Below are positions 60,484 through 64,000 of a stretch of 64,000 nt of DNA, in pieces. A model generated the notes under the pieces. The model was not told the origin of the DNA. It saw nothing but the letters and a program-made list of their open reading frames with translations, and ran no database searches. Made by a program: the position numbers and the translations under genes. The first letter of the stretch is position 1; each line of letters begins with the position of its first letter. The stretch comes from Lindgomyces ingoldianus (Eukaryota; Ascomycota; Dothideomycetes; Pleosporales; Lindgomycetaceae). The DNA is taken from assembly GCF_010093535.1 (NCBI RefSeq), contig NW_022985179.1, positions 872,395 through 936,394 of the forward strand, in the 5' to 3' direction.

Positions 60484-61501
60484 TCATATCTCCTTTAGAG
60501 TTGAAGCAGCCGAGCTCTTCCTGGGCTGTGTGGCTAGGCCCTTCTTCATGAGCAGAGGGATGATATCCGAGGTCTTGGTGCGGACGATGAGCTTTCGACA
60601 GACAGGACACCGTGATCGTTTCGGCTCGTTCGGACCAGATCGATTCTCGCCAGCGATGAGAGCTTCCATAAGACACGTATGACAGAAAAGATGACCTAGA
60701 AGGTATTAGACCCTCAAAAGCCAGCCGAAGTGTATTTGAGTACTCACCACACGAGGTCGCTGTGATGTCCGTCGGCGTGTCCATGCAGATAACGCAGTTG
60801 AAGGTGTTGAAGGTAGTTGCCTTTTCTTCTGGCTTCTGTTGTGCTTTCACCGCCTCTGCCCGCTGTCTCTGGAGGACTTCTTGAATGGGCACTTTTTCGT
60901 TTGAGAGGTCTATTTCCTGAATCCTGGCCGCTGGAGCTGGAGCTGACTTCCCCGCTGATGCTGATGTTGATGTCGATGTACCATTATTCCTCTTCAGCCG
61001 TTTTGTAGACGGACCAGAAGGGCCTGGTGTTGGCGTCCGTCGTCTGCTTCGTCGTAGGATATGTTCTGCGGGAGAAATGGAGTTTGTGTCATTGGTGAGG
61101 TCGACGTAGCCATTGGGAAGGCGCGAGGACCGTGTGGGAGGCATATGGTTGGAGCTGGGGTCGGGGATGGAGGGTAGCACCGGGGACTGAGGCCTCTGCC
61201 GGGGCGTGGAGTCTCTTTGACGGTACCCAAAGGGCAGGAAGCTTTGATCGGCGGGGTTAAGTATATTGTCCAGGAAGCTCGGTGGAGGTGACGATGGCGG
61301 ATATGCGGCGAACGCTTCTTCAAAATACGATTCGGTCGGGGGGTATGGAGAGTTGCGCTGAGAGCTGAGGCGTGAGGCAGGCACGAGATGATCAAGGGGC
61401 TGGGCGTGGGCGTGGGCGTGGGCGTGAGTGTGAATGTCACTGTTCGCTGGGTGAGTGAGGGACGGGCGGCAGTGGTCGGCGAAGGAATCAGAGGCAGACA
61501 T
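60484..61501 (-). CDS. slx8: Slx8-like RING finger ubiquitin ligase
   Basis: Two exons (61501-60748 and 60695-60484) give 321 aa. The C-terminal RING is C3HC4: C236, C239, C251, H253, C256, C259, C281 and C284, in NCVICMDTPTDI ... SCGHLFCHTCL ... RCPVC. The intron (GTGAGT / CCTTCTAG) splits the codon for Gly252, so the unspliced frame loses half the RING. The N-terminal two thirds are disordered, Pro/Ser-rich, with an Ala-His run (HAHAHAHAHAQ) encoded by GTGGGC repeats at about 61401-61427. VDLTND could be a SUMO-interacting motif. Slx8, with Slx5/Rfp partners, ubiquitinates SUMO-modified proteins in the nucleus and protects genome stability. An in-frame ATG at 61663 would add 54 residues; I chose 61501 for its ACCATG context. 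Confidence 0.78.
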
Positions 61502-61838
61502 GGTGGCGACGGTCGTCCATAGAGGCAAGTAGAGGGGCTTTGATGCTACACCACCCGATGGCGATGGGGAGGAGGAGTATGAGTAATGGCGCACATGGCT
61601 GCTCAGGCGGACTCCTTCCGAGATGATCTGCTTCGGCACCGTCACGGGCGTGCCACCATCCATGCAGCCGCAGATGCATCCACGAGTTTCTCAGCCGCGC
61701 CAAGACATCGCGACTGGCCCAAAAACTCATGCCGACAAGCCATCACCGCTGAAATCGCTAACCAACTCGCCTTTGCACCGCCACTCCTCGCTCCTGCTCT
61801 GACGGAATGCAGTGACGCGACAGCCGCTTCCCACTACT
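61502..61838. promoter_or_regulatory. Shared divergent promoter of the RING gene and mip1
   Basis: 337 bp separate the two inferred start codons, so the two nuclear genome-maintenance genes probably share control sequence. No strong motif stands out. A purely local frame (61586-61867, +) has no support. Confidence 0.5.
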
Positions 61839-64000
61839 ATGCGCTGCTGCCGTCGCGCAGTGCTTGACCCGAAGCTCCTCGCACAATGGCGATGCTCCCC
61901 AATAGCTCCCAGCACCCCGATATGGAGTGCACCACATCGATGTCTTGCCACAGTTCGGTCAGCAAAGGGAGAGGAAGGTAGCAACACCAACCAAAAGGGC
62001 CTGTCTGGTGTGAATTCTGGTCTTGCTGAGTTGTCTGGCGCGATTACTAACTTTTCTGCAGTACGGTCTGAAGCTCGATTCAATGAGATAGGAGTGCAGC
62101 AGCTCAGCAGTCATGTCCACTCCCAAGTATTCCCAGGTGCAAGCACCCTGCCACCCCCCGAGCTCATCGCCCTCTCAAAAGACCATCTCACTCGTCACGA
62201 TCTACTTGGGAAGAACCAGGACTCCTCCCCGCCGGTGGGTTTCGACCTCCCCGCCCTTCATGGCTCGACGCTGGACGAGCACTTCTACAAACTTGGGATG
62301 GATGCTGCCGAACCGTACCTGAGCATGGCGAAGAAATTCGCATGGGCAAATCCTCCTCCGAAGCCCCGGAAGTGGGAACGACGTAGCGGCTGGACGAAAT
62401 ACAATAGGAACGGAACTACGGAAGCTGTGGATGCGCCGAATGAGTCGCTGTTGACATTTGACACGGAGGTTATGTGGAAAGAGACATCGTTTGCGTGCAT
62501 GGCTTGCGCTGTTAGTCCTAACGCTTGGTATGGCTGGATATCCCCATGGCTGCTTGGAGAGTCAAAATCAGATCGCCACTTGATTCCGTTAGGCGACCCA
62601 TCGCTGCCGCGAATAATCGTTGGCCACAACATTGGTTATGATAGGGCGCGCATATTGGAGGAATACGACATTAGACAATCCAAGAATTCCTTCATCGATA
62701 CAATGTCGCTACATGTCGCTTCAAATGGGATGTGCTCTCGGCAAAGGCCGTCTTGGATGAAGCATAGAAAGAGCCGGGAGCTGAGGGAGAAAATAGCAAC
62801 ATCGGAGGAGAACGCGGATTTATCGGCTTTGCTGGATTCAGGGGCACTACCCGAAGAAGAGGAGGAGTTGTGGATTGGGAGGAGTGCGATCAATTCGCTT
62901 CGAGATGTTGCAAAATTCCACTGCAATATTACTATCGATAAGGCGCGTCGGGAGTATTTTGGAGAATTGGATCGAGCCGGGATTCGGGAGCGACTCGACG
63001 AGCTGTTGGATTATTGTGCTGCCGATGTTGAAATCACCCACCGAGTGTACCAAAAGGTCTTCCCACTGTTCCTGGAGACATGTCCGCACCCCGTCAGTTT
63101 CGCCGCCCTTCGATTTCTTGCCGCCCAAATTCTTCCTGTAAACGAAACCTGGGATGCATACATTGCGAATGCAGAGGCTACTTATCATAAGTTAGAAGAT
63201 GCTGTCCGGGAACGATTGGTTAAATTGGCCGAGAAGGCTCTAAAGGTGAAGGAAAAACCCGATATCTACCTAAACGACCCTTGGTTGAACCAGCTCGACT
63301 GGTCAGGCCAGGAGGTGAGGATGGTGAAAGGTAAAAAGAAAGGTGATCCACCAAGGCCAGCAGCGAGACAGAAAAAGCCGGGAATGCCAAAATGGTACAA
63401 GGACCTGTTCGCAAAAAACGATGCACCAATGAGTTTAACGGTACGAACCCGGGTAGCTCCAATTCTCTTGAAATTATCCTGGGACGGACATCCATTGGTC
63501 TGGTCGGACAAACATGGGTGGACGTATCAAGTGCCGATGGATGAGGTTTTTCTCTACAACCAGAAAGGGTTCCGAGAGCTAGATATGTCCGAGGAGGAAG
63601 ATATCAGGCTTCGCGACGATGCGAAACACCGGTATTACAAGATTCCACATAAGGACGGTCCACTTGCACGGTGCGCCAACCCCCTAGCGAAAGGCTACCT
63701 TCAATACTTCGAAAAAGGAAAGCTTACCTCAGAGTACACCTACGCAAAAGAAGCGTTGGAAATGAATGCCTCCTGCTCGTATTGGATAAGTGCAAGAGAT
63801 AGGATTATGTCTCAGACAGTTATTTATAACGAGGAAGTTCCAAACACGCCGAAACTGTCGTCCGCATCCGGCAGGGGACGAAGCAAGAAGGTCGGATTCA
63901 TTCTACCGCAAATCATTCCTATGGGCACTATTACCCGACGAGCCGTTGAGAACACATGGCTCACAGCAAGCAACGCGAAGGCCAATCGTGTTGGATCAGA
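61839..64000 (+). CDS. mip1: Mitochondrial DNA polymerase gamma (Mip1), 5' part
   Basis: From the ATG at 61839 the frame is open to the window edge, so the gene is partial. The start MRCCRRAVLDPKLLAQWRCS is basic and lacks acidic residues early, as for a mitochondrial presequence. EARFNEIGVQQLS, then PPPELIALSKDHLTRHDLLG, begins the conserved part. The 3'-5' exonuclease motifs follow: Exo I FDTEV, Exo II VGHNIGYDRARILEEY and Exo III LDYCAADVEITHRVYQ. The accessory spacer region comes next, including SLTVRTRVAPILLKLSWDG and YFEKGKLTSEYTYAKEALEM. The polymerase palm motifs lie beyond the edge. An 84-nt segment at 61978-62061 is probably an in-frame intron (see findings). The product replicates mitochondrial DNA in the matrix. 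Confidence 0.95.
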   Translation, partial: MRCCRRAVLDPKLLAQWRCSPIAPSTPIWSAPHRCLATVRSAKGEEGSNTNQKGLSGVNSGLAELSGAITNFSAVRSEARFNEIGVQQLSSHVHSQVFPGASTLPPPELIALSKDHLTRHDLLGKNQDSSPPVGFDLPALHGSTLDEHFYKLGMDAAEPYLSMAKKFAWANPPPKPRKWERRSGWTKYNRNGTTEAVDAPNESLLTFDTEVMWKETSFACMACAVSPNAWYGWISPWLLGESKSDRHLIPLGDPSLPRIIVGHNIGYDRARILEEYDIRQSKNSFIDTMSLHVASNGMCSRQRPSWMKHRKSRELREKIATSEENADLSALLDSGALPEEEEELWIGRSAINSLRDVAKFHCNITIDKARREYFGELDRAGIRERLDELLDYCAADVEITHRVYQKVFPLFLETCPHPVSFAALRFLAAQILPVNETWDAYIANAEATYHKLEDAVRERLVKLAEKALKVKEKPDIYLNDPWLNQLDWSGQEVRMVKGKKKGDPPRPAARQKKPGMPKWYKDLFAKNDAPMSLTVRTRVAPILLKLSWDGHPLVWSDKHGWTYQVPMDEVFLYNQKGFRELDMSEEEDIRLRDDAKHRYYKIPHKDGPLARCANPLAKGYLQYFEKGKLTSEYTYAKEALEMNASCSYWISARDRIMSQTVIYNEEVPNTPKLSSASGRGRSKKVGFILPQIIPMGTITRRAVENTWLTASNAKANRVGS

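Overview
The window is nuclear DNA from a filamentous ascomycete (Pezizomycotina). The evidence is a trifunctional TrpC with the fungal order glutaminase, IGP synthase, PRA isomerase, short 50-85 nt introns with GTRNGT donors and CTAAC-type branch sites, HET-domain relics, and fungal UPF1, NUP188, PLC and mitochondrial DNA polymerase genes. The class is not settled; Leotiomycetes or a close relative is my guess.

Layout. The left arm (1-4.2 kb) has the 5' part of an unknown conserved-looking gene, a doubtful 160-codon ORF and an NmrA-like reductase, all on the minus strand. From 6.8 to 20.4 kb is a dense housekeeping block: a homeobox regulator (+), a BRCT protein (-), trpC (-) and NUP188 (+). 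The last two diverge from one 374-bp promoter that carries a TGACTCA cross-pathway-control type site. A secreted zinc protease (+) lies at 22-23.4 kb, followed by about 6 kb with almost no coding signal. A HAD-family phosphatase (-) is at 29.8-31 kb, a 777-aa unknown fungal protein (+) at 34.1-36.5 kb, and phospholipase C (+) at 39.7-43.2 kb behind a long GC-rich leader with two overlapping uORFs. A second long gene-free stretch leads to UPF1 (+) at 48.8-52.2 kb.

The most unusual part is 52.9-59.7 kb. It contains only dead genes: a broken HET-domain gene (-), a broken Argonaute gene (+) in which N, PAZ, MID and Piwi pieces can be read across frame changes and TAA/TAG stops, and a second HET relic (-). 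The stops fit C-to-T change, as in repeat-induced point mutation. The right end returns to conserved genes: a Slx8-like RING ubiquitin ligase (-) and the start of mitochondrial DNA polymerase gamma (+), divergent over about 340 bp and cut by the window edge.

The intact genes do not form a cluster or pathway. They are independent core functions (tryptophan synthesis, nuclear pore, phosphoinositide signalling, nonsense-mediated decay, SUMO-directed ubiquitination, mitochondrial DNA replication). I saw no tRNA, rRNA, CRISPR array or intact transposon. Splice sites were assigned by eye and checked for reading frame; no database search was possible.
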